Source: Chthoniobacter sp. (GTDB taxonomy: Bacteria > Verrucomicrobiota > Verrucomicrobiia > Chthoniobacterales > Chthoniobacteraceae). Taken from it: 6,413 bases of DNA. The stretch lies in assembly GCA_025352865.1 (NCBI GenBank), contig JANXSB010000108.1, positions 1 to 6,413 of the forward strand, in the 5' to 3' direction. Positions 1-5,364 of the stretch are shown one piece after another; within the stretch, counting starts at the first letter, position 1, and each line of letters opens with the position of its first letter. Made by a program: the position numbers and the translations under genes. Below the pieces are notes generated by a model. The model saw nothing but the letters and a program-made list of their open reading frames with translations. It did not search any database and was not told the origin of the DNA.

Positions 1-1067
1 TCGATCTTCCCCGGCGAGGGCTGAAAAGTGTTGTAGGGATCCTCCGCGTTCACGCGGCACTCGATGGCGTGGTATTTCCGCTTCGCATTGTGCATGTAGG
101 CCGAAAGCGGTTCACCTGCCGCGATCTTGATCTGCTCCTTCACGAGATCGACGCCATACGCCTCCTCGGTGATGCAGTGCTCCACCTGGATGCGCGTGTT
201 CATTTCCATGAAGTAATAGTGCCCGTGGTCGTCCATCAGACACTCGATGGTGCCCGCCCCGACGTAGCCGACTTCCTTCGCGAGCCGCACGCAGTCGTCG
301 CCCATGCGGTCGCGGATTTCATCCGTCATGATCGGCGACGGCGTCTCCTCAATGATCTTCTGGTTGCGCCGCTGCATGGAGCAGTCGCGCTCGCCGAGAT
401 GGACCACGTCGCCGTGCGTGTCGGCCATGATCTGAAACTCGATGTGGTGCGGGTTCTCGATGAGCTTCTCGATATACACGCCGGAGTTGCCGAAAGCCTT
501 CTCCGCCTCCTGCCGCGCGGCGTGGTAGCCGGAGACGAGCGAGCTGTCATTGTGCGCCGGGCGCATGCCTTTGCCACCGCCGCCCGCGGTCGCCTTGATC
601 ATCACTGGGTAGCCCATCTTCCGCGCGATCTGCCGCGCCTCCTGCTCCGTCTCCACGATGCCGTCCGAGCCCGGCGTCACCGGCATTCCCGCGCGCTTCG
701 CCGTGGCGCGCGCGGTGTTCTTGTCGCCCATCGCGCGGATAGCGTCGGCGGGCGGCCCGATGAACTTGATATTGCAGCTCGCGCAGATGTCCGCGAAATG
801 CGCGTTCTCGCTCAGGAAGCCGTAGCCCGGATGGATCGCATCCACGTCGCCGATCTCCGCGGCGCTGATGATCCGGTCGATCTTCAAATACGACTGCGCG
901 CTCGCCGCCGGCCCGATGCAGATGGCCTCGTCCGCGAGCTGCACATGCAGCGAATCCACATCCGCCTCCGAATACACGGCCAGCGTTTTGACTCCGAGTT
1001 CCTTGCAAGCGCGGATCACGCGCAGGGCGATTTCGCCGCGGTTGGCGATGAGGACTTTGTTGAACAT
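1..1067 (-). CDS. accC: Biotin carboxylase subunit of acetyl-CoA carboxylase (partial, C-terminus off the left edge)
   Basis: AccC uses ATP and bicarbonate to carboxylate the biotin on AccB, the first half-reaction of malonyl-CoA synthesis in the cytoplasm. Reading back from the ATG at 1067 there are 355 open codons to the edge; the family is about 450 residues, so roughly 95 are missing. The start reads MFNKVLIANRGEIALR, the usual N-terminus of the family. The ATP-grasp parts are in order: GYGFLSENA near 82-90, K116 in MGDK, the glycine-rich ATP loop with K158 near 157-168 (ATAGGGGKGM), HIEFQ near 208-212, ERDCSMQRRNQK near 226-237, E275, E288, N290, R292, QVE at 294-296 and R338. These match the Escherichia coli enzyme almost residue for residue. 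One oddity is EHCITE at 296-301, where E. coli has EHPVTE. The gene starts 6 nt after the accB stop and has no clear Shine-Dalgarno site, so coupled translation from accB is likely. Identity is very secure. Confidence 0.97.
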   Translation of the reverse strand, partial: MFNKVLIANRGEIALRVIRACKELGVKTLAVYSEADVDSLHVQLADEAICIGPAASAQSYLKIDRIISAAEIGDVDAIHPGYGFLSENAHFADICASCNIKFIGPPADAIRAMGDKNTARATAKRAGMPVTPGSDGIVETEQEARQIARKMGYPVMIKATAGGGGKGMRPAHNDSSLVSGYHAARQEAEKAFGNSGVYIEKLIENPHHIEFQIMADTHGDVVHLGERDCSMQRRNQKIIEETPSPIMTDEIRDRMGDDCVRLAKEVGYVGAGTIECLMDDHGHYYFMEMNTRIQVEHCITEEAYGVDLVKEQIKIAAGEPLSAYMHNAKRKYHAIECRVNAEDPYNTFQPSPGKI

Positions 1068-1073
1068 CGCGGC

Positions 1074-1517
1074 TTAGCGCACCCGGAACAGCGCCTGCCC
1101 GAACTGCACGGGCTTGCCATTTTCCGCCGCGACCTCGGCGATGACCCCGCGCACCTCGGCCTTGATCTCGTTCATCACCTTCATCGCCTCGATGATGCAG
1201 ACCACGGTGTCCTCCGTGACCTCCTGCCCGACCGCCACGTAGGACGCGGACTCCGGCGAGGCCGAGCCGTAAAACGTCCCGACCATCGGCGAAGTAATCT
1301 CGCGCAGGCTGGAGGCGGGAGCGGCATCCGAGGCGGAAACGGCGGCCGCCGCAGGGGCCGCGGCGAGCGCGACCGGAGCGGCGGCGGTGGTGATGACCGG
1401 CTGAAAGTCCGTCCCTTTTTTCAGCGTAATCTTGAAGCCTTCCTTCTCCATTTTGAAAACGGAGAGGTCGTTTTTTCTCATCAAGGCGATGAGTTCTTTG
1501 ATTTCTTTTAAGTCCAA
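1074..1517 (-). CDS. accB: Biotin carboxyl carrier protein of acetyl-CoA carboxylase (BCCP)
   Basis: AccB carries the biotin that shuttles a carboxyl group from AccC to the carboxyltransferase AccAD. The protein has 147 residues, close to the usual 150-160. The N-terminal helix region MDLKEIKELIALMRKNDLS (1-19) matches the start of known BCCPs, an alanine/proline-rich flexible linker covers about 44-69, and the biotinyl domain covers about 72-147. PMVGTFY lies at 77-83, and the biotin-accepting lysine is K113 in EAMKVMN, followed by the second half-motif ending in GQALFRVR. The start is a TTG at 1515-1517. It is chosen because MDLKEI aligns with the family N-terminus, no in-frame ATG lies just upstream, and an AGGAG sits at 1528-1532, 10 nt before it. 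It is first in the accB-accC operon; a candidate promoter lies at 1552-1581. Confidence 0.97.
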   Translation of the reverse strand: MDLKEIKELIALMRKNDLSVFKMEKEGFKITLKKGTDFQPVITTAAAPVALAAAPAAAAVSASDAAPASSLREITSPMVGTFYGSASPESASYVAVGQEVTEDTVVCIIEAMKVMNEIKAEVRGVIAEVAAENGKPVQFGQALFRVR

Positions 1518-1551
1518 GGTGGTGTGGCTCCTAAATGGGTGAGAGGGGCGG

Positions 1552-1581
1552 AGGTTACGTGGCGATTTCGTGGCGAGTCAA
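1552..1581 (-). promoter_or_regulatory. Candidate sigma70-type promoter of accBC
   Basis: Read on the minus strand, TTGACT at 1576-1581 matches the -35 consensus at 5 of 6 positions. TAACCT at 1552-1557 matches the -10 consensus at 3 of 6, including the first TA and the last T. The spacer is 18 bp. Transcription would begin near 1545 and give a leader of about 28 nt that contains the AGGAG of accB. The weak -10 makes this a candidate only. Confidence 0.35.
1558..1576. repeat. 8-bp direct repeat with 11-bp period inside the accB promoter spacer
   Basis: CGTGGCGA occurs at 1558-1565 and again at 1569-1576, separated by TTT. The 11-bp period is about one helical turn, so both copies would face the same side of the DNA. 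The pair fills the spacer between the candidate -35 and -10 of accB exactly, which is where a repressor or activator could bind. The repeat is seen directly; an operator role is inference. Confidence 0.5.
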
Positions 1582-1667
1582 GGGCTCCGTGCTGCATGTG
1601 CAGCGCTCCTTCCCCGCGGGGGCCGCGCTTGCCTTGCGCCGCCGGTTTCCGATTGGATCGTCGGCGC

Positions 1668-2441
1668 ATGAAAATCATCTCCTGGAACGTCAACGGCATC
1701 CGCGCGGCGCTCAAAAAAGGCTGCGCCGAATTCATCGCCGCGGAGCAGCCGGACATCGTCTGCTTCCAGGAAACGAAGGCGACCGCCGGGGACGTGGACG
1801 TGCCCGCGGCGCTCGCGGAATTCACGCCGTTTTGGAATTCCGCCGAGAAGAAGGGCTATTCCGGCACCGCGATTTTCACGAAACAAAAACCGCTCGCCGT
1901 GACCCTCGGCATGGGCATCGGCGAACACGACCGCGAGGGCCGCATCCTCACCGCGGAATACGCCGACTTTTTCCTCGTGAATGTCTATGTGCCCAACTCG
2001 AAGCGCGAGCTGACGCGCCTGTCCTACCGCCAGCAATGGGACCGCGATTTTCTCGCCTACCTCCAGCGCCTCGAAGCGGCCAAACCCGTCATTTTCTGCG
2101 GCGACTTCAACGTCGCCCACACCGATCTCGACCTCGCCCGCCCGAAGGACAACGTGCAGAACCACGGCTTCACCCCGGAGGAGCGCGCGGGCTTCAGCGC
2201 CTTCGTGGACGCGGGCCTGCTCGACACCTTCCGCGAGTTTGAACGCGCCGGCGGGCACTACACCTGGTGGAGCCAGATGGGCACGGCCCGCGCGCGGAAT
2301 ATCGGCTGGCGCATCGACTACTTTCTCTGCTCCGCCGCGCTCCGCCCGCGGCTCAAGGCGGCGACCATCTACCCCCACATCACCGGCTCCGATCATTGCC
2401 CGGTGGGCCTCGAATTGAAGGCCGCAAGCGGGCGCAAATAG
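1668..2441 (+). CDS. xth: Exodeoxyribonuclease III / AP endonuclease (ExoA type)
   Basis: This enzyme cuts DNA at abasic sites in base excision repair and degrades double-stranded DNA from 3' ends, using a divalent metal. The 257-residue product is one complete endonuclease/exonuclease/phosphatase domain and closely resembles Bacillus subtilis ExoA. Visible active-site elements in order are WNVNG (6-10, N7), FQETK (33-37, E35), KKGYSGTAIF (61-70), EGR (90-92), NVYVPNS (105-111), GDFNVAH (145-151, D146 and N148), NIGWRIDYF (211-219, D217) and GSDHCP (240-245, D242 and H243). All catalytic positions expected of the family are present. The ATG at 1668 is chosen because MKIISWNVNG is the normal N-terminus; the frame is open further upstream but that stretch looks like no protein. 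No strong Shine-Dalgarno site is visible, only a GGA about 10 nt upstream. The gene diverges from accBC and appears monocistronic. Confidence 0.96.
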   Translation: MKIISWNVNGIRAALKKGCAEFIAAEQPDIVCFQETKATAGDVDVPAALAEFTPFWNSAEKKGYSGTAIFTKQKPLAVTLGMGIGEHDREGRILTAEYADFFLVNVYVPNSKRELTRLSYRQQWDRDFLAYLQRLEAAKPVIFCGDFNVAHTDLDLARPKDNVQNHGFTPEERAGFSAFVDAGLLDTFREFERAGGHYTWWSQMGTARARNIGWRIDYFLCSAALRPRLKAATIYPHITGSDHCPVGLELKAASGRK

Positions 2442-2491
2442 CGGCTAAATGAAGCAGTCGAAATCCCGCTCGCGATGCGTCTGGCGGCGGA

Positions 2492-2515
2492 CGCGGAAGC
2501 ACACCGGCTTCCGCG
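2492..2515 (+). terminator. Hairpin downstream of xth, possible terminator
   Basis: A perfect 9-bp stem pairs CGCGGAAGC (2492-2500) with GCTTCCGCG (2507-2515) around a 6-nt loop. It begins 50 nt after the xth stop and is the strongest inverted repeat in this gap. No T-tract follows on either strand, so intrinsic termination is uncertain. It could instead protect the mRNA 3' end. Confidence 0.35.
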
Positions 2516-2524
2516 CCGATTCAC

Positions 2525-2540
2525 CCCTTTCGGAAAAGGG
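2525..2540 (-). terminator. Short hairpin directly after the tRNA-Gly 3' end
   Basis: On the minus strand CCCTTT (2540-2535) pairs with AAAGGG (2530-2525) around TCCG, a UNCG-type tetraloop in RNA. It begins at the base after tRNA position 73. It may end the transcript or mark the precursor 3' end for processing. No U-run follows, so termination is not certain. Confidence 0.4.
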
Positions 2541-2611
2541 AGCGGGTAGCGGGAATCGAACCCGCATGGCCTGCTTGGAAGGCAGGAACTTTACCACTAA
2601 GCTATACCCGC
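2541..2611 (-). tRNA. tRNA-Gly (anticodon TCC)
   Basis: The 71-nt gene folds into a complete cloverleaf. The acceptor stem is GCGGGTA/TACCCGC, the D stem is GCTT/AAGT with one G-T pair, the anticodon stem is CCTGC/GCAGG with loop CTTCCAA, the variable loop is CCAT, and the T stem is GCGGG/CCCGC with loop TTCGATT. The anticodon TCC reads GGA and, by wobble, other glycine codons. The discriminator base is T, as is normal for bacterial tRNA-Gly. CCA is not encoded: the next bases are CCC, so the tail must be added by tRNA nucleotidyltransferase. The gene stands alone, antisense to the gap between xth and the TPR-like gene. Confidence 0.97.
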
Positions 2612-2624
2612 GTCGCCGGGCTGA

Positions 2625-2652
2625 ACTCTGCGCGGGAGGCGCGCATTGACAA
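2625..2652 (-). promoter_or_regulatory. Candidate promoter of tRNA-Gly
   Basis: On the minus strand TTGTCA at 2647-2652 matches the -35 consensus at 5 of 6 positions, and CAGAGT at 2625-2630 lies 16 bp further on as a poor -10 (3 of 6). Transcription would start near 2618, a few bases before the mature tRNA end at 2611. The same bases read on the plus strand give a perfect TTGACA (2646-2651) facing the TPR-like gene, but no -10 lies at the right distance there. Confidence 0.3.
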
Positions 2653-2750
2653 GCGCTTTTTCTTCCGCCTCCACGCAGCGCGCAGATATTCTTCGCCGGG
2701 CTTGCCGCGCTCGTTCCGCCGGATTACATCCTCGGCCTTTCACACCCGCC

Positions 2751-3371
2751 ATGCGCTTCCTCCGTCCCCTCCTCGCCATCGCTCTCGGCTGGCTCACCTA
2801 CGTCATTTTTTCCGAGGCCCGCGCGGAAACGAAAAGGGAAAAGCCCGATGACGGCAAGATCGTGCTCTTCTTCGGCGGCGTGGTGCTCGTCGGCGGGGCC
2901 GCCAGCATCCTCGTCGTCACCGTGCTCATGCCGGCCGTGGGCGATACCATCGGCAATTTCTTTTTCAGCCCGAATCAGCGGATCGAAAAAAATCCGCACG
3001 GCGACGCCATGGCCGCCATCGCCCGCGGCGACTACGAGGCCGCCGTGCAGGGCTACCTCAAGGCCTTCGAGGACGATCCGCACGACACCCACGCCCTCAG
3101 CGAAATGGCCAAGATCGAATGCGAGCAGCTCGGCGATCCCGCCGCCGCCGCCGACCTGCTCGAGCAGGCGCTCGAACGCGAATGGACGCCCGAGGACGCC
3201 GCCTTTCTCACCTCGCGCCTCGCCGAGATCTATTGGAAATTCCAGCACAACGCCCGCGACGCCCGCGCCCTGCTCATGCAGATCATCGAGACCATGCCGG
3301 ACACGAAAAACTCCGCCAACGCCCAGCACAAGCTCCAGGAAATCGAGCGCGCCCTCGCGCTCGAAGACTAG
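2751..3371 (+). CDS. Membrane-anchored TPR-like protein of unknown function
   Basis: I do not recognise a specific family. The 206-residue product has two hydrophobic segments, at about 3-20 (after MRFLRP) and 35-60, separated by a short highly charged stretch (ETKREKPDDGK). The rest is soluble and helical and looks like about three tetratricopeptide units: near 84-110 (AMAAIARGDYEAAVQGYLKAF), 113-146 (ALSEMAKIECEQLGDPAAA and following) and 150-200 (FLTSRLAEIYWKF and following). TPR domains bind other proteins, so a membrane scaffold or adaptor role is plausible but inferred. The ATG at 2751 is chosen because it places the hydrophobic segment at the N-terminus; the frame is open upstream to 2646 but that part is arginine-rich and unlike a protein start. 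No Shine-Dalgarno site is visible. The stop overlaps the stop of the convergent glycosyltransferase gene by 4 bp. Confidence 0.83.
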   Translation: MRFLRPLLAIALGWLTYVIFSEARAETKREKPDDGKIVLFFGGVVLVGGAASILVVTVLMPAVGDTIGNFFFSPNQRIEKNPHGDAMAAIARGDYEAAVQGYLKAFEDDPHDTHALSEMAKIECEQLGDPAAAADLLEQALEREWTPEDAAFLTSRLAEIYWKFQHNARDARALLMQIIETMPDTKNSANAQHKLQEIERALALED

Positions 3372-4528
3372 CCCTCGGGCGTGATCCGCCCCGCGCGGCT
3401 CACCCGCCAGCGCCGCCCCGCCCACCACACGCGGCGGTCGCACCAGGCGGCGACCCAGCAGGCGATTTCGACGGCACCCGCGGCGAGCATCACGGGGATA
3501 AGCCACGGGACGGAAAAGCGCAGCGTTTTCCCCAAGTCGCGAAAACTCATCCAGCGCGTGAGCTGAATCGCCACCGCCAACAACACGCAGATGCCTGTCC
3601 TATTCCCACCGCCGGGCGCGAGCGCGATGAGCAGCACCCCCGCAACGAGGCCGTTCGGGAAAATCATCCCGGCGAAACCCGCCGGATAGCAGACGCGGTA
3701 CGTCACCGCCACACGGCGCTGATGCCGCCAGTAGTCGCGCCACGTCAGCGGATCGCTATCAAGCGTCGCCACCTGCGCGCTCAGCCGAATCGTGCGCCCG
3801 GCCTTTGCCAGAGCCGCTCCGAGCCGGTTGTCCTCCGCCAGAAAATCCCCAAACGCCGCCCACCCGCCCACCGCTTCCACATCCGCCCGGCGAAAACCCG
3901 TGCAAGCGCCGAGCGTGAAATTCACCCGCCCAAACCGCCGCACCAGCGCCAGCCCCGGCCACAGCCCCAGCAGCGCCGCCGCCGCGTCGAGCCGCTGCGG
4001 CCACGTCGCCAAATTCACAAAACGGTAGCCCGCCGTCAGCGCATCCGCACCGCTTGCCAGCCACTCGCGGCGGAACGCGTCGAGCCACTCGGAATGGATG
4101 AATGTCTCGCTGTCGCTCAAGATCCAGCGGTCATGCCGCGTGTGCGGCATCATTTGCACGAGTTTCGAGATTTTCGGATTCAGCGCCGCACCCGCGCGGC
4201 AAATCACCAGGGAAATATCGCGTTCGGGAAATGTCTCGATGAGTGCCTGATACGTTTCCATTTCCCCCGAGTCCTCACCTAAACCAAGCACGAGCTGATC
4301 GTCGGGGTGCATTGCTAAGGCGAGGAACACAAAGTTTTCACGATACGCGGCAACTCCGGCCTTGAGCGGACGCAGCAGCGTCACCGGCGGCAGTGCGGCG
4401 TCCGCTCCCTCGGGCGGTGCGTCTTTCATCCACTGCTGCACATAAACCAGCGCGAGCAGCGCATACAAAATGCTTGCGCATCCCTGGGTCGCGAGGATCA
4501 CGAAGAGAATCGCGTCCGGCCAGTTCAT
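3368..4528 (-). CDS. hpnI: Membrane glycosyltransferase, ceramide glucosyltransferase / HpnI type
   Basis: The 386-residue product looks like a family 21-type glycosyltransferase that moves a sugar from a nucleotide donor to a membrane lipid. In hopanoid producers HpnI adds N-acetylglucosamine to bacteriohopanetetrol. Seen in order: an N-terminal membrane segment (about 6-30), PPVTLLRPLKAG (47-58), an acidic ED at 85-86, NPKISKLVQMM (117-127), WILSDSE (135-141, D139), FTLGACTGFRRADVEAVGGW (204-223), LAEDNRLG (230-237, D233), and at least three membrane segments near 288-305, 311-327 and 339-362. The (Q/R)xxRW signature appears as HQRRV (269-273), with V in place of W. The start at 4528 puts the membrane helix at the N-terminus and leaves 74 bp before hpnK. 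An alternative ATG at 4603, with GAGGT 6 nt upstream, would add 25 residues. The hpnK-like neighbour supports an amino-sugar lipid role; the exact acceptor is not shown. Confidence 0.82.
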   Translation of the reverse strand: MNWPDAILFVILATQGCASILYALLALVYVQQWMKDAPPEGADAALPPVTLLRPLKAGVAAYRENFVFLALAMHPDDQLVLGLGEDSGEMETYQALIETFPERDISLVICRAGAALNPKISKLVQMMPHTRHDRWILSDSETFIHSEWLDAFRREWLASGADALTAGYRFVNLATWPQRLDAAAALLGLWPGLALVRRFGRVNFTLGACTGFRRADVEAVGGWAAFGDFLAEDNRLGAALAKAGRTIRLSAQVATLDSDPLTWRDYWRHQRRVAVTYRVCYPAGFAGMIFPNGLVAGVLLIALAPGGGNRTGICVLLAVAIQLTRWMSFRDLGKTLRFSVPWLIPVMLAAGAVEIACWVAAWCDRRVWWAGRRWRVSRAGRITPEG

Positions 4529-4602
4529 GCCTTGCGTGGAGTGAGGGACAAAGGCCAAATCGTCATTGCAGCGCGGAGCATCCTGCCCGCGCGCGCTGCC
4601 CA
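4529..4602. promoter_or_regulatory. Divergent intergenic region between the glycosyltransferase and the deacetylase genes
   Basis: These 74 bp separate the two divergent starts and should hold both promoters. On the plus strand, TTGCGT (4532-4537) and CCAAAT (4555-4560) with 17 bp between them make a weak promoter for hpnK. No convincing promoter is seen on the minus strand. If the alternative start at 4603 is the real one for the glycosyltransferase, the region would be coding. Confidence 0.3.
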
Positions 4603-5364
4603 TTGAAACACCTCATCGTCACCGCCGACGACTTCGGTCGCACCTCGGAAATCAATGCCGCCATTGAGCGCGCCCACCGCGCCGGCTTCGTTACGCAGGC
4701 CAGCATCATGGTCAATGAGCCCGCCGCCGCCGAAGCCGCGGAAATCGCCCGGCGCAATCCCGCGCTCCGCGTCGGCCTCCACCTCACGCTCTGCGCCGGG
4801 CACGCCGCGCAGGGTTCCGCGCTCACGGATGAAAGTGGAAACTTCACCGCATCGCCGCCGCGTGCCGGGCTGCGCTACGCCTTTTCGCCATCGCTCGCCG
4901 AGCCGCTCCAGCACGAGATTCGCGCGCAGTTCGCGCGCTTCTGTGCGCTCGGTTTTGCGCCGGGTTATTGGGACGGTCACACCCATCTTCATCTCCATCC
5001 CACGATCCTCCGGCTCACGCTGCCCATCGCCACCGAGCACGGGTTCCGCGCCACGCGCCTCGTCCGCGAGCACGGCCCGTTTGCGCTTGTGCCATGGATT
5101 TTCCAACGCCTCAGCCGCGCCGCCATTCCGCATTTGGAAAAGCACGACATCCAATTCACCGAGCGCATCCTCGGCCTCCGCGACACCGGCCGCATGAGCA
5201 CCGACACCATCGCCCGCCTGCTCGCGCAACTCCCCGATGGCACGAGCGAACTTTACTTTCACCCTGGCGCCGAGATCGCCGAGCCCGACTACGCCGCGCT
5301 CACCCCGCTGCTCGCGCGCCACGCCATCTTCCTCACGCACCTGCCACCGCCAGCCGCGCGCTGA
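4603..5364 (+). CDS. hpnK: ChbG/HpnK-family carbohydrate deacetylase (YdjC-like)
   Basis: Members of this family use a metal ion to remove acetyl groups from N-acetylated sugars. HpnK turns N-acetylglucosaminyl-bacteriohopanetetrol into the free-amine form after HpnI has acted. The product has 253 residues. It begins MKHLIVTADDFG, with the metal-binding aspartates D9 and D10. It continues with VGLHLTL (57-63, H60), WDGHTHLHLH (123-132, H126 and H128) and SELYFHPG (215-222, H220). These are the conserved metal and catalytic positions of the family. The start is TTG at 4603, chosen because it puts KHLIVTADDFG at the N-terminus; no close Shine-Dalgarno site is seen and upstream in-frame codons do not resemble the family. 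The gene is divergent from the hpnI-like gene, and its last 32 bp overlap the end of the WalJ-like gene on the other strand. The substrate is inferred from the neighbour; chitooligosaccharide deacetylation is the alternative. Confidence 0.87.
   Translation: MKHLIVTADDFGRTSEINAAIERAHRAGFVTQASIMVNEPAAAEAAEIARRNPALRVGLHLTLCAGHAAQGSALTDESGNFTASPPRAGLRYAFSPSLAEPLQHEIRAQFARFCALGFAPGYWDGHTHLHLHPTILRLTLPIATEHGFRATRLVREHGPFALVPWIFQRLSRAAIPHLEKHDIQFTERILGLRDTGRMSTDTIARLLAQLPDGTSELYFHPGAEIAEPDYAALTPLLARHAIFLTHLPPPAAR

Noticed and set aside
69..1511. A 480-codon open frame on the plus strand across the whole of accC and accB
   Set aside because: It is the antisense frame of two clearly identified genes. 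Its Arg/His/Leu/Asp-rich composition is what GC-rich codon bias yields on the opposite strand, and it has no recognisable domain.
1612..1621. The palindrome CCCCGCGGGG upstream of xth as an operator or terminator
   Set aside because: It is a short GC-only palindrome that is expected by chance in this composition, without a T-tract or a second copy.
1578..2396. A 272-codon open frame antisense to xth
   Set aside because: It is a shadow of a gene with all catalytic motifs of exonuclease III, and its own sequence shows no motif.
2449..2649. A 66-codon open frame on the plus strand between xth and the TPR-like gene
   Set aside because: Its middle (GSGNRTRMACLEGRNFTTKLYP) is just the antisense translation of the tRNA-Gly gene, a well-known kind of spurious protein.
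2646..2651. A perfect TTGACA on the plus strand as -35 box of the TPR-like gene
   Set aside because: No acceptable -10 lies 15-21 bp downstream. The same bases fit better as the -35 of the tRNA gene on the other strand.
2724..3506. A 260-codon open frame on the minus strand across the TPR-like gene
   Set aside because: It is a Gly/Val/Glu/Ala-rich antisense shadow. The plus-strand frame has a proper hydrophobic N-terminus and TPR-like helices.
3119..4282. A 387-codon plus-strand open frame opposite the glycosyltransferase gene
   Set aside because: It is extremely Arg/Pro/His-rich with no domain, whereas the minus strand encodes recognisable glycosyltransferase motifs and membrane helices.
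4393..4602. An N-terminal extension of hpnK by 70 codons
   Set aside because: The extension overlaps the glycosyltransferase gene and is Arg/Pro/Ser-rich; the family begins at the residues just before TADDFG, which fits the TTG at 4603.
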